Positions 25,348-35,113 are shown, counted from the stretch's first letter. The stretch is DNA of 64,000 nucleotides from Xanthobacter agilis (GCF_021730435.1 NZ_JABWGX010000002.1:1-64000); one strand, 5' to 3'. The notes: generated by a model from the sequence alone, not told the origin. A program made the numbers and translations.

Positions 25348-28300
25348 AGTTCGACCGCCTCCGGCTGGTGGGCTTCAAGACGTTCGTCGAGCCCACCGAA
25401 CTCGTCATCGAGCCCGGCCTGACAGGCGTGGTGGGCCCGAACGGGTGTGGCAAGTCGAACCTCGTGGAAGCGCTGCGCTGGGTGATGGGCGAAAGCTCCC
25501 ACAAGGCCATGCGCGCCCAGGACATGGACGACGTGATCTTTTCCGGCACCACCGGGCGGCCGGCGCGCAACATGGCCGAAGTCGCGCTCCACCTCGACAA
25601 TGCCGACCGGACCGCCCCCGCCGCCTTCAACGAATGGGAAAAGCTGGAAGTCGCGCGCCGCATCGAGCGCGGCTCGGGCTCTGCTTATCGCATCAATGGG
25701 CGCGACGTGCGTGCGCGCGATGTGCACCTGCTGTTCGCGGACGCCTCCACCGGCGCGCGGTCCCCGGCCTTGGTCCGGCAAGGGCAGATCGGCGAGATCG
25801 TGGGCGCCAAGCCCAATGCCCGCCGCCGCATCCTGGAGGAGGCGGCCGGCGTCGCCGGCCTTCATGCCCGCCGCCATGAGGCCGAGACGCGCCTGAAGGC
25901 GGCCGAGCAGAACCTCGCCCGGGTGGAAGACGTCATCACCCAGATGGGATCCCAGGTGGAGAGCCTGCGCCGGCAGTCGCGCCAGACCCAGCGCTACAAG
26001 GTGCTCGCGGCCGAAATCCGCAAGTGCGAGGCCACCCTCATGTGGCTGCGCTGGCGCGAGGTGACGGCAGCCCTGATGGAGGCCGAGCGGGCGCTGTTCG
26101 CCTCCCAGCGCGACGGCGCGGAGCTGACCCGCATGCAGGCGGAATCGGCCCGCCTCCAGGCGCTCGCGGCCCACGCCCTGCCCCCCCTGCGCACGCAGGA
26201 GGCGGAAGCCGCCGCCGCCCTCCAGCGCCTCACCCACGCCCGCGAGGCGCTGGACAAGGAGGAGGCGCGCCTGTCCACCCGCCGCCAGGAGCTGGAACGC
26301 CGGCTGGTGCAGCTCGCCCAGGACCTCGAACGCGAAAAGTCCCTGTCCACCGACGCGGAAGGCGTATTGGCGCGGCTGGAGGCCGAAGCGGAAGCCCTCA
26401 TCGCCGAGCAGGAGGACGCGGCCGACCTTGGCGCCGCCGCCGCCGAGCGGCAGGAGGAAGCCGCCGCTTTGCTGGAGGAAGCCGAGCTGCGCCTTCAGGA
26501 GAAGACCACCCATTTCGCCGATCTCGGCGCCCGCCGCGCCAGCCTGGAGCAGACCGCCCGCGAAATCCGCGACCGGCTGTTGCGCAACGCCGCCGAGCGC
26601 GCCTCGGTGGAGGCCGAGGAGGGTCGGCTCAGGCGCGAGGCCGGCACAGCGGCCCTCGACGACATCCGCCTCAACGCGGAAATCGCCCGCGAAAGCCTCG
26701 CCGAGGCCGAGGAAGCCACCATGGCCGCCGAGGCCGAACACGCCGCCGCCCGGCGCGCGGTGGAAGCGCTGCGGCCGGCGGTGAGCGAGGCGGACAAGCG
26801 TTTCGGCCGCCTGGACGCGGAGGCCCGCACCCTCGCCAAGCTGTTGCAATCCAGTGACCACCGCTTCCCGCCGGTGGCCGACCTGGTCGCCGTGACGAAG
26901 GGCTACGAGACCGCCCTCGGCGCCGCCCTGGGCGACGACCTCGACCTGCCGGTGGCGCCGGAGGCCCCCGCCCGCTGGGCCGGCTCCGCCCTCGACCCCG
27001 CCGACCCGCCGCTGCCGCCGGGGGTGACGCCGCTCGCCACTCATGTCCAGGGCGCGCCGGCGCTGGCCCGCCGGCTGGCCCAGGTGGGCATCGTCGCCGC
27101 CGGCGATGGCGGGCGCCTCGCGCCGCTGCTGAAGCCTGGGCAAAGGCTCGTCTCCCTGACCGGCGACCTCTGGCGCTGGGATGGCGTCGTCGCCGCCGCC
27201 GATGCGCCCACCGCCGCCGCCCGCCGCCTCGCCGAGCGCAATCGCCTGGCCGATATTGAGGCCGATGCCGCCGCCGCGCAGGAGGCCATGGAGGAGCTGC
27301 GCGCCACCCTGGCCGAGCGCGAGGGCGAGCTCCACCTCGCCGCCGCCGCCGAGACCCAGGCCCGCGAGGCCCGTCGCACCGCCCAGCGCGCCGCCGAGAC
27401 CGCCCGCGCCGTGCTGGAGACGGCCGAGCGCAAGGCGGCCCAGCATATGGCCCGCCTCGCCGCCATCGGCGAGGCCCGCACCCGCCTTGCCGCCGTGCGC
27501 GAGGAGGCCGAAGCCCAGGCGGAGGATGCGCAGGCGGAGCTTGCCGCCCTCGACCTGCCCCAGGTGCTGGAAGCCGAGCTCGCCCGTGCCCGCGCCGATG
27601 CCAGCGCGCACCGGGCCGCTCTCGCGGAGGCCCGCGCCGCCGCCGAGGCCCTGCGCCGCGAGGGCGCCGCCCGCATCAAGCGCCTGGAGGCCATCGTCGG
27701 CGAGCGCCGGTCCTGGCAGCAGCGCGCCGGGGGCGCCGGCGAGCGGCTCGCCGCCATCGCCACCCGCGCCGAGGAGGCGCAGGCCGAATTGGCCGAGATC
27801 GAGGACGCGCCGAGCGAGATCGTCCGCCAGCGCCGGGCCCTGATGACCGCCCTCGAGACGGCGGAAGCCGCCCGCCGCGCCGCGGCCGACCGGCTGGCCG
27901 AGGGCGAGGCGGCCCTTGCCGCCGCCGACACCGCCGCCCGCGACGCATTGGAGGCCATGTCCCAGTCCCGCGCCGAGGCCGCCCGCGCCGAGGCCCGGCT
28001 CGAGGCCGCCCGCCAGCGCCGGGAGGACGTGGAACGCGAGATCCTCGAAGCCCTGGACGGCCCCCCGGACACCGCCCGCGCCCAGGCCGCCATTGCCGAC
28101 GACGACAACCTGCCCGAGGCCGCCGCCATCGAGGCCGTGCTCGAACGGGCCAAGCGCGACCGCGACCGCCTCGGCGCCGTGAACCTGCGCGCCGATGTGG
28201 AGCTGGAGGAGGCCGAGGCCAGCCACACGGCCCTCGTCGCCGAGCGCGACGACCTCATCGAGGCCATCAAGCGCCTGCGCGGCGCCATCCAGAGCCTCAA

Positions 28301-28796
28301 CCGCGAGGCGCGCGAGCGCCTTCAGGCCTCGTTCACGGTGGTGAACGCCCATTTCAAGTCGCTGTTCGACACCCTGTTCGGCGGCGGCGAGGCGGACCTC
28401 GTGCTCACCGACGCCGAGGACCCGCTGGAAGCCGGCCTCGACATCATCGCCCGCCCGCCGGGAAAGAAGCCGCAGACCCTGTCTTTGCTCTCGGGCGGCG
28501 AGCAGGCGCTGACCGCCATGGCGCTCATCTTCGCGGTGTTCCTCACCAATCCCGCGCCCATCTGCGTGCTGGACGAGGTGGATGCGCCCCTCGATGACGC
28601 CAATGTGGAACGCTTCTGCACCCTGCTCAAGGAAATGACCCGGCGCACCGACACCCGCTTCCTCACCATCACCCACAACCCCATCACCATGGCGCACCAG
28701 AACCGGCTGTTCGGCGTCACCATGGCCGAGCGCGGCGTGTCGCGGCTGGTGTCCGTGGACCTTGAGGACGCCGAGCGCCTGCTTGAGGCGAGCTGA
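25344..28796 (+). CDS. smc: chromosome segregation protein SMC
   Basis: SMC is the long coiled-coil ATPase that, with ScpA and ScpB, compacts and resolves the chromosome. 1150 residues: head with FKTFVEPTELVIEPGLTGVVGPNGCGKSNLVEALRW (Walker A), Ala/Glu/Arg-rich coiled coil, a hinge around residues 500-620, returning coiled coil, then the signature LSLLSGGEQALTAMAL, Walker B in PICVLDEVDAPLDDAN and D-loop. ATG at 25344 fits the family start MKFDRLRLVGFKTF. No ScpA/ScpB gene is near. A short upstream frame ends on its start codon. Confidence 0.97.
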   Translation: MKFDRLRLVGFKTFVEPTELVIEPGLTGVVGPNGCGKSNLVEALRWVMGESSHKAMRAQDMDDVIFSGTTGRPARNMAEVALHLDNADRTAPAAFNEWEKLEVARRIERGSGSAYRINGRDVRARDVHLLFADASTGARSPALVRQGQIGEIVGAKPNARRRILEEAAGVAGLHARRHEAETRLKAAEQNLARVEDVITQMGSQVESLRRQSRQTQRYKVLAAEIRKCEATLMWLRWREVTAALMEAERALFASQRDGAELTRMQAESARLQALAAHALPPLRTQEAEAAAALQRLTHAREALDKEEARLSTRRQELERRLVQLAQDLEREKSLSTDAEGVLARLEAEAEALIAEQEDAADLGAAAAERQEEAAALLEEAELRLQEKTTHFADLGARRASLEQTAREIRDRLLRNAAERASVEAEEGRLRREAGTAALDDIRLNAEIARESLAEAEEATMAAEAEHAAARRAVEALRPAVSEADKRFGRLDAEARTLAKLLQSSDHRFPPVADLVAVTKGYETALGAALGDDLDLPVAPEAPARWAGSALDPADPPLPPGVTPLATHVQGAPALARRLAQVGIVAAGDGGRLAPLLKPGQRLVSLTGDLWRWDGVVAAADAPTAAARRLAERNRLADIEADAAAAQEAMEELRATLAEREGELHLAAAAETQAREARRTAQRAAETARAVLETAERKAAQHMARLAAIGEARTRLAAVREEAEAQAEDAQAELAALDLPQVLEAELARARADASAHRAALAEARAAAEALRREGAARIKRLEAIVGERRSWQQRAGGAGERLAAIATRAEEAQAELAEIEDAPSEIVRQRRALMTALETAEAARRAAADRLAEGEAALAAADTAARDALEAMSQSRAEAARAEARLEAARQRREDVEREILEALDGPPDTARAQAAIADDDNLPEAAAIEAVLERAKRDRDRLGAVNLRADVELEEAEASHTALVAERDDLIEAIKRLRGAIQSLNREARERLQASFTVVNAHFKSLFDTLFGGGEADLVLTDAEDPLEAGLDIIARPPGKKPQTLSLLSGGEQALTAMALIFAVFLTNPAPICVLDEVDAPLDDANVERFCTLLKEMTRRTDTRFLTITHNPITMAHQNRLFGVTMAERGVSRLVSVDLEDAERLLEAS

Positions 28797-29026
28797 CCCC
28801 GCGGCGGGGATGACACGGCCGTTCGTGCCCGAAAGCCTCGCCCGACGGGTGCATATCGCGCGGTACTCGACCAACGCGTGCTGATCGTGGCGTAGCGACG
28901 CGCACGAAAGGCGGGCCGTCGCGCAAGCGCAATCCCAGCTTCATCCTGCTGTCAAAAAAAACAAAGACAACCGCCGGACGCTCCAGCTTTGCCCCATGGA
29001 GCAGGTCGGAGCAGGCGCGGCAGCCC

Positions 29027-30712
29027 ATGAGCGAACACTCCATCCCCGTCTTCGAGGATGCGCGCAGCGACCGGCTTGTTCTGCCGCTGGCGCCGGACGC
29101 CCCGGTGGGCACGGATGTGCGCGGCCTGCCGGCCTTCGAGGAGATCGAGACCAGCGTCCGCCGCATCGAGACCGATGGCCCCGCCGCCGTACCGTGGCCG
29201 CAGGTGGCGCGCATCGGGCTTGATCTGCTGACCACCCACGGTCGCGACCTTCTGGTCACCGCCTGGACCACCGTCGCCCTGACCCAGACCGAGCAATGGC
29301 GTGGCCTCGCGGTGGGGATCGATGCGCTCTCGGCCATGGTCAAGCAGTGGTGGGACGAGGTCCCGCCCAAGCGGGAGCGGGCTCGCGTCGGCGCCCTCGA
29401 ATGGATGGTCACCCGCCTGACGCCGGTGGTCGCCGACCTGCCGGTGGCCGAGCCCGACATCCCGGCCTTGCTGCATGCCTCCGAATTGCTCGAGGAACTG
29501 AACGTCCTTCTGCCGGAAAAGCTCGCCAAGGAGCGCATCGCGTTCGGCGACCTGGTGCGCGCGGTCCGCACCAAGGCCGAGGCGGCGAAGGCCGAGCTCG
29601 CCCGCGCCGCCGAGGCGGCCCGGCAAGCCGCCGCGCGGGAGGCGGCGGAGAAGGCCGGAACGCCCCAGGCGCCCGCGCCCGCGACGCCCCTTCCCGCCAA
29701 TGGCGGTGCCACGCCGTCGCCCGCCCCCGTCACCCCGGCGGCCACGGCATCCGCGACCGCAGCACCCTTGCCGGCGGCTCCGCCGGTGGCGCCCGACGCC
29801 AGCGGTCCCGAGCTCGACCGCGCCATCAGCGCCCTGGCCGACAGCATGCGCCAGCACGCGCGCCGGCTGCGCGAAACGAACCTGTCCGATCCCCGCAGCT
29901 ATCGCCTCTCCCGCTCGGCGGCCTGGCTCGACATCACCCTCACGCCACCCGCCAAGGACAACGCCACCCAGCTCATGGCGCCGGCCGCGCAGCGCCTGGA
30001 AGGCATCGCCGCCATGAGCCGCTCCGGCGAACATGAAGCGCTCGTGCACGCCCTCGAAGGCCTCATCGGCTCCTCCCCCTTCTGGCTGGATGCGCACCGG
30101 AAGGTATTCGAGACGCTCAATATCCTTGGGCCAAAATATGCCATGGCCGCGGCGGCGGTGGTGGAATTATCGTGCGCCCTGGTCCGGCGCCTCCCGGCGC
30201 TGGTCGACCTCACCTTCGCGGACGGCACGCCGTTCGCGGACGTCGCGACCCGTGCCTGGTTCGACGAGCACGCCGGCTCACCCGCCGCCGCGCCCGCCGA
30301 GGCACAGGCGGACACGTTCAAGGACCTGGCCGCGGACATCAAGACGCTCGTGGGCGCCGGCAAGAAGGCCGAGGCCCTCGACCGCCTGGGCGCCGCGCGG
30401 GACACGGTGCGCGGCGAGCGCGCGCTGTTCGACATGCACCTGCTCCAGGCACAAACCTGCCTGGACCTGGACCTTCCATCGGTCGCGCTGCCGCTGGTGC
30501 AGCACCTTGAATCCGAAGTGGAGCGCCGCGCTCTCGATGCCTGGGAGCCGGGGCTGGCCCTGCGCGCGGCCCGGCTTGCGCTGCGCGCCTATCACCATCC
30601 GGCCGCCGAGAAGCTGCTCGGCGCCACCCACCTGCGCGGCGCGGTGGAAGCCGCCCAGCGCCGGCTCGCACGCCTCGATCTTCGAACCGCCGTCCGGCTG
30701 GTCCACGCCTGA
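29027..30712 (+). CDS. tssA: T6SS cap/baseplate protein TssA
   Basis: TssA organises baseplate docking and tail-tube/sheath polymerisation in the T6SS. 561 residues: the N-terminal ImpA domain (PLAPDAPVGTDVRG, VRRIETDGPAAVPWPQVARIGLDLL, and TTHGRDLLVTAWTTVALTQT), an Ala/Pro-rich linker at about residues 175-265, a middle helical region with YRLSRSAAWLDI, and a C-terminal helical region. It opens the long plus-strand operon; tssB follows 22 bp later. An eight-base A run lies about 65 bp upstream, but no sigma-54 promoter is clear in the 230-bp gap behind smc. Confidence 0.92.
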   Translation: MSEHSIPVFEDARSDRLVLPLAPDAPVGTDVRGLPAFEEIETSVRRIETDGPAAVPWPQVARIGLDLLTTHGRDLLVTAWTTVALTQTEQWRGLAVGIDALSAMVKQWWDEVPPKRERARVGALEWMVTRLTPVVADLPVAEPDIPALLHASELLEELNVLLPEKLAKERIAFGDLVRAVRTKAEAAKAELARAAEAARQAAAREAAEKAGTPQAPAPATPLPANGGATPSPAPVTPAATASATAAPLPAAPPVAPDASGPELDRAISALADSMRQHARRLRETNLSDPRSYRLSRSAAWLDITLTPPAKDNATQLMAPAAQRLEGIAAMSRSGEHEALVHALEGLIGSSPFWLDAHRKVFETLNILGPKYAMAAAAVVELSCALVRRLPALVDLTFADGTPFADVATRAWFDEHAGSPAAAPAEAQADTFKDLAADIKTLVGAGKKAEALDRLGAARDTVRGERALFDMHLLQAQTCLDLDLPSVALPLVQHLESEVERRALDAWEPGLALRAARLALRAYHHPAAEKLLGATHLRGAVEAAQRRLARLDLRTAVRLVHA

Positions 30713-30734
30713 CGGCCATCTGGGGGACATGGAC

Positions 30735-31229
30735 ATGGCTGAATCGATCGCACCCAAGGAACGGGTCAACATTCGCTACCGTCCGGCGACGGGCAATATG
30801 AAGGAAGACGTCGAGCTTCCCCTCAAGCTGCTGGTGGTCGGCGACTTCACCCAGAAGGCAGATGAACGCCCGGTGGAGGAGCGCGAGCTTGCCAATATCA
30901 ACAAGGACAATTTCGACGACGTGCTGAAGAGCCACAATCTCAGCCTCGACCTGTCCGTCGACAACAAGCTGAGCGAGGAGGCTGCCGACGAGAAAATCGC
31001 GCTGAGCCTTACCTTCGACCGGCTGAAGGACTTCGAGCCCGAGGCCGTGGTGCGGCAGGTGCCCGAGCTGAAGGCGCTGCTGGAGCTGCGCGAGGCGCTG
31101 GTCGCCCTGAAGGGGCCGCTCGGCAACATCCCCGCCTTCCGCAAGATGATCCAGGGTGTGATCGAAGACGAAGCGGCGCGCCAGCGCTTCCTGTCCGAGA
31201 TCACCGGTTCCACCGACCCCTCCGCCTGA
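30735..31229 (+). CDS. tssB: T6SS contractile sheath small subunit TssB (VipA)
   Basis: TssB pairs with TssC to form the contractile sheath. 164 residues from ATG 30735, which has GGGGGA seven bases upstream (an ATG at 30729 is also in frame). Family segments: PKERVNIRYRPATGN, LPLKLLVVGDFTQKADERPVEERELANINKDNFDDVL, LTFDRLKDFEPEAVVRQVPEL and a C-terminal helix KALLELREALVALKGPLGNI that carries part of the ClpV-recognition region in this family. Next gene tssC. Confidence 0.97.
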   Translation: MAESIAPKERVNIRYRPATGNMKEDVELPLKLLVVGDFTQKADERPVEERELANINKDNFDDVLKSHNLSLDLSVDNKLSEEAADEKIALSLTFDRLKDFEPEAVVRQVPELKALLELREALVALKGPLGNIPAFRKMIQGVIEDEAARQRFLSEITGSTDPSA

Positions 31230-31276
31230 GCGGTCCTGCCCGGACAGCCGCCGTCGAATCCTTCGGAGAAACAGTC

Positions 31277-32764
31277 ATGAGCACGCCTGACACCGTCGCC
31301 GAGGCCCCGGCCGGCGCGGCCACGCTGGAAGAAACCTCCATGTTGGACCAGATCCTCATGGAGACCAAGCTGCGCCCCACGGATGAGGGCTATGATGTCG
31401 CCCGCCGCGGCGTCGCCGCCTTCATTTCGGAATTGCTGAAGCCGGCCCACGGGGACGAGAAGGTCAACAGCGCCGCGGTCGACCAGATGATCGCCGCCAT
31501 CGACCAGAAACTGTCGTCGCAGCTCGACGCCATTTTCCATGCCGAGGCCTTCCAGCAGATGGAATCATCCTGGCGCGGCCTGAAGTTCCTGGTGGACCGC
31601 ACGGACTTCCGCCAGAACATCAAGATCGAGATGCTCTCGGTGGCGAAGGACGACCTCCTGGCGGACTTCGACGATTCGCCCGAGGTGGTCCGCTCCGGCC
31701 TCTACAAGCATGTCTACACGGCTGAATACGGCCAGTTCGGCGGCCAGCCCGTCGGCGCCGTCGTCACCAATTATGATTTCGGTCCCGGTGCCCAGGACAT
31801 CAAGCTGCTGCAATATCTCGCCAGCGTCGGCGCCATGTCGCACGCCCCGGTGATCGGCGCCGCCTCGACCCAGATGTTCGGCGTCGACACATTCGAGGAA
31901 CTGCCGAATCTCAAGGATCTGCAGTCGATCTTCGAGGGGCCGAAATACGCCAAGTGGAACGGCTTCCGGCAGAGCGAGGACGCCCGCTACGTGGGCCTCA
32001 CCGCGCCGCGCTTCCTGTTGCGCCTGCCCTACGGCCAGGACAGCAACCCGGTGAAGTCGTTCAACTATTCGGAGACGTCCGCCGGCAGCACCGCCAATTA
32101 TCTGTGGGGCAACACGGCGTTTGCCTTCGCCACCCGCCTCACCGACAGCTTCGCCAACTACCGTTGGTGCCCCAACATCATCGGCCCCCAGTCCGGCGGC
32201 GCGGTGGAGAACCTGCCCCTGCACACCTTCGAGTCCATGGGCCAGCTCCAGACCAAGATCCCCACCGAGGCCCTGGTCTCCGACCGGCGGGAATATGAGC
32301 TCGCCGAACAGGGCTTCATCGCCCTCACCATGCGCAAGGGCACGGACAACGCCTCCTTCTTCTCTGCCAATTCGGTGCAGAAGCCGAAGTTCTTCGGCAA
32401 CAGCGAGGAGGGCAAGGCGGCGGAGCTGAATTACAAGCTCGGCACCCAACTGCCCTACATGTTCATCATCAACCGCCTGGCGCATTACATCAAAGTGCTT
32501 CAGCGCGAGAACATCGGCAGTTGGAAGACCCGCGTCGAGCTTGAGACCGAGCTCAACAAATGGATCCGCCAATATGTGGCCGACCAGGAGAACCCCTCGT
32601 CCGACGTGCGCTCCCGCCGCCCGCTGCGCAACGCGCAGATCACGGTCGAGGACGTGGAAGGTGAGCCCGGCTGGTACCGGGTCTCGATGGCGGTTCAGCC
32701 CCATTTCAAATACATGGGCGCCGACTTCACGCTGACCTTGAAGGGCAAGCTGGACAAGGCCTGA
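31277..32764 (+). CDS. tssC: T6SS contractile sheath large subunit TssC (VipB)
   Basis: The large sheath subunit, 495 residues, full length. Conserved runs include AIDQKLSSQLDAIFHAEAFQ, the ESSWRGLKFLVDRTDF region, EYGQFGGQPVGAVVTNYDFG, NGFRQSEDARYVGLTAPRFLLRLPYG, and the C-terminal RRPLRNAQITVEDVEGEPGWYRV and FTLTLKGKL. AGAAAC lies ahead of the ATG at 31277. It comes 47 bp after tssB. Confidence 0.98.
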   Translation: MSTPDTVAEAPAGAATLEETSMLDQILMETKLRPTDEGYDVARRGVAAFISELLKPAHGDEKVNSAAVDQMIAAIDQKLSSQLDAIFHAEAFQQMESSWRGLKFLVDRTDFRQNIKIEMLSVAKDDLLADFDDSPEVVRSGLYKHVYTAEYGQFGGQPVGAVVTNYDFGPGAQDIKLLQYLASVGAMSHAPVIGAASTQMFGVDTFEELPNLKDLQSIFEGPKYAKWNGFRQSEDARYVGLTAPRFLLRLPYGQDSNPVKSFNYSETSAGSTANYLWGNTAFAFATRLTDSFANYRWCPNIIGPQSGGAVENLPLHTFESMGQLQTKIPTEALVSDRREYELAEQGFIALTMRKGTDNASFFSANSVQKPKFFGNSEEGKAAELNYKLGTQLPYMFIINRLAHYIKVLQRENIGSWKTRVELETELNKWIRQYVADQENPSSDVRSRRPLRNAQITVEDVEGEPGWYRVSMAVQPHFKYMGADFTLTLKGKLDKA

Positions 32765-32818
32765 TCTTGCCGGAAGGCGGGCCCGTCCCGCCTTCCTCCG
32801 CGCCGGGGGCAAAGCGCC

Positions 32819-32836
32819 ATGACGCATCGGACATGA
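32819..32836 (+). CDS. 5-codon upstream reading frame overlapping the tssE start
   Basis: ATG at 32819 reads Met-Thr-His-Arg-Thr and stops at a TGA that overlaps the tssE ATG. The 14-base unit atgacgcatcggac is repeated as atgacccatcgcac at 32833, 12 of 14 identical, so the frame is a tandem copy of the gene's own start. Confidence 0.4.
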   Translation: MTHRT

Positions 32837-33258
32837 CCCATCGCACGCTCCTGGAACGGCTCCGGGCGCCCGACACCGCGCCCCGCGGCGAGACCGCATC
32901 GGACGCCACGGGCGACCTGTCCGGCCTCGTCGACAGCATCATGGGCAACCTGCGGTCGGTGCTGAACGCACGGGCGAACTGCTGCCTGTCGCGTCCCGAC
33001 TTCGGCATGCCGGATTTCAACGATCTGGTGGGCCGGTTTCCGGACGCGCTCGGCATCATCGCGGCGGCGGTGCGCGGCCAGATCGAGATGTTCGAGCCGC
33101 GCCTGTCCGAGGTCTCGGTCAGCCACGTTCCAGACCGCAGCAACCCGCTGCATCTGGCCTTCCGCATCCACGCCACCCTGGTGCTGGAAAACGGCCCCAA
33201 GCGCCTGGCGTTCGACACCGTCCTCAACAACAACGGCTACGTGAATGTGAGCGATTGA
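32833..33258 (+). CDS. tssE: T6SS baseplate wedge protein TssE
   Basis: TssE is the gp25-like baseplate wedge. 141 residues with the family's MTHRTLLERL start, a central NLRSVLNARANCCLSRPDFGMPDFNDL and C-terminal VSHVPDRSNPLHLAFRIHATLVLENGPKRLAFDTVL. I chose ATG 32833 because family members begin near the LLERL motif; a TTG at 32767 would add 22 low-complexity residues. The start codon region is tandemly duplicated upstream. Confidence 0.92.
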   Translation: MTHRTLLERLRAPDTAPRGETASDATGDLSGLVDSIMGNLRSVLNARANCCLSRPDFGMPDFNDLVGRFPDALGIIAAAVRGQIEMFEPRLSEVSVSHVPDRSNPLHLAFRIHATLVLENGPKRLAFDTVLNNNGYVNVSD

Positions 33259-33285
33259 AGCCGTTCCGGAAGAAGCCGATCGCGG

Positions 33286-33334
33286 CTTTAGAGCATTTTC
33301 AAGCGACGTGGATTCCGGTGCGCGTGAAGAACAT
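33286..33334 (+). repeat. dispersed intergenic repeat, family A copy 2
   Basis: Runs from TTTAGAGCATTTTC through AAGCGACGTGGATTCCGG to GTGAAGAACA. It matches 13575-13612 read on the other strand and the general Rhizobiales intergenic element. It fills the tssE-tssF gap, so a tssF start inside it (GTG 33308) is unlikely. Confidence 0.7.
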
Positions 33335-33364
33335 GTCCCAGGTCCAATTGCGAGCGACGAGACC

Positions 33365-35113
33365 GTGACGCTGAACCGATATTATCAGGACGAGCTGGCC
33401 TATCTGCGCGATCTCGGCGACATCTTCGCCCGCGAGAATCCGAAGCTGGCCAGCTTCCTGTCCCGCAAGGCGCGCGATCCCCATGTGGAGCGGCTGCTGG
33501 AGGGGTTCGCCTTCCTCACCGCCACCTTGCGCCAGCGGCTCGACGACGACCTTCCGGAGCTGGTCCATGATCTCCTGCGGCTGATCTGGCCGGCCTATCT
33601 CCAGCCGGTGCCACCCACCACCACCCTGGCCTTCCGCCATGCCCCCGGCAGCGACGGCGGCGCCCTTGCGGTACCGCGGGGCACCCAGGTCCGCTCCCGC
33701 ACCATCGACGGCACGAGCTGCCCCTTCAGCACCTGCTTCGCGCTTGCGGTGCTGCCGTTCGAGGTGCGCAACGCGACCCTGGAGAACACCCCCGCCAATG
33801 CGGAGATCAGCCTCGACCTCGACTGCCTGCCCCATGCCACCCTGGCGCCGCTCGCCGGCAACGACCTGCGCTTTCACCTCGCGCCGCAGGGCGATCCGGC
33901 GCAGGCGGTGCATCTCTATCTCTGGCTGCTCGCCCACCTGAAGCGGATCGAGGTGCGCCACGGCGACGCGACGGTGCTGACCCTGCCGGCGACCGCCCTG
34001 CGCCCGGCCGCCTTCGCGCCCGAAGAGGCGGTTCTCGCGCAGCCGAAAACCGCAGTCGAAGGCTTCCGGCTGCTTCAGGAATACCTGCTGGTGCCGGATA
34101 AGTTCCTTTATGTGGATCTGACGGGCCTTGCCCCCCTGGCCGAATTGCCGGCCCGCGGCCTCAAGCTTTCGTTCCAGTTCACGCGGCCCTTTCCCCAGCA
34201 TGTGCGCCTGCCGCCGGGCGCCGTCCGCCTGAACTGCACACCGGCCGTCAACCTGTTCCGCGCCGACGCCCGCCCGCTCCATGTGGACGGCAGCAAGACC
34301 GAATATCGCCTGACCCCACTCCAGGGCGAGGGCCTCTCGGTGCACACGGTGGAGAGCGTCTCCGGCTACATCCAGGGGGTGTCGGAACGGGTGGCCTATG
34401 CCCCCTTCGAATCCTTCCGGCACGATCTGCCGGGCGCGCGCGCCACCACCGCCTATTATCGCCTGCGGGCCAAGCCCGCGGTCGCCGGGCGGCGCATCGA
34501 TCACTACATTTCGTTCGTGAACCGGCTGGACGAACGCATGGTCCCCAAGGCGGAGACCGTGTCCATCGGCCTTGTCTGCTCCAACGGACGGCTGGCGGAG
34601 CGCCTGCCCGCCGGCGCCATCACCCAGCCCGGCAACACCACTCCGGGCGCGGTCCTGTTCGAGAACATCTCGTTCGTGACGCCGGAAATCCCGCCGCCGC
34701 TCTCGGACGGCCTGTTGTGGCGACTGGTGGCGGCCCTCGCCTGCAATTTCAGTACCATCGCCAATGTGGAGGCCCTGCGGCAGTTGCTCGCCACTTTCGA
34801 CTTCCGCGCGGTGCACGACGACCAGATGCGCCAGCGGCTCGAACTCCTGCTCGCCGGCCTGGAGCGCTTCGAGAACACCACCGGCGACAGCATCCTGCGC
34901 GGCGTGCCGGTGCGGATCCGGCGCTTCACCCTCGTGTGCCAGGAAAGCAAGATCGGCGGCGAAGCGGAAATGTTCCTGCTCGGCAGCGTCATCGACCGCA
35001 TGCTGAGCGCGTTCGCCACCGTGAACAGCATGCACCAGTTCGCCATGTCCGGCAGCGAAGGCAATGTGAGGTACGAATGGGAACCGAGGCGGGGCGTCAA
35101 GGAACCGCTGTGA
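33365..35113 (+). CDS. tssF: T6SS baseplate protein TssF
   Basis: TssF forms the baseplate wedge with TssG, TssE and TssK. 582 residues from GTG 33365, matching the family entry LNRYYQDELAYLRDLGDIFARENPKLASFLSRKARDPHVERLLEGFAFL. Later come LPELVHDLLRLIWPAYLQPVPPTTTLAFR and a C-terminal RIRRFTLVCQESKIGGEAEMFLLGSVIDRML. The frame opens at GTG 33308, but those residues come from an intergenic repeat. It overlaps tssG as GTGA. Confidence 0.95.
   Translation: MTLNRYYQDELAYLRDLGDIFARENPKLASFLSRKARDPHVERLLEGFAFLTATLRQRLDDDLPELVHDLLRLIWPAYLQPVPPTTTLAFRHAPGSDGGALAVPRGTQVRSRTIDGTSCPFSTCFALAVLPFEVRNATLENTPANAEISLDLDCLPHATLAPLAGNDLRFHLAPQGDPAQAVHLYLWLLAHLKRIEVRHGDATVLTLPATALRPAAFAPEEAVLAQPKTAVEGFRLLQEYLLVPDKFLYVDLTGLAPLAELPARGLKLSFQFTRPFPQHVRLPPGAVRLNCTPAVNLFRADARPLHVDGSKTEYRLTPLQGEGLSVHTVESVSGYIQGVSERVAYAPFESFRHDLPGARATTAYYRLRAKPAVAGRRIDHYISFVNRLDERMVPKAETVSIGLVCSNGRLAERLPAGAITQPGNTTPGAVLFENISFVTPEIPPPLSDGLLWRLVAALACNFSTIANVEALRQLLATFDFRAVHDDQMRQRLELLLAGLERFENTTGDSILRGVPVRIRRFTLVCQESKIGGEAEMFLLGSVIDRMLSAFATVNSMHQFAMSGSEGNVRYEWEPRRGVKEPL

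Noticed and set aside
25308-28874. 1188-codon open frame antisense to smc
   Set aside because: It lies exactly opposite smc, is mostly Gly/Leu/Ala/Arg-rich and matches no fold. Such frames arise in very GC-rich genes.
28850-29026. Sigma-54 promoter upstream of tssA
   Set aside because: GG-N10-GC can be found near 28854, but the surrounding bases do not fit TGGCAC/TTGC.
33308-33364. tssF start at GTG 33308
   Set aside because: The extra residues are encoded by a dispersed intergenic repeat, and the family begins at the LNRYYQDEL segment.
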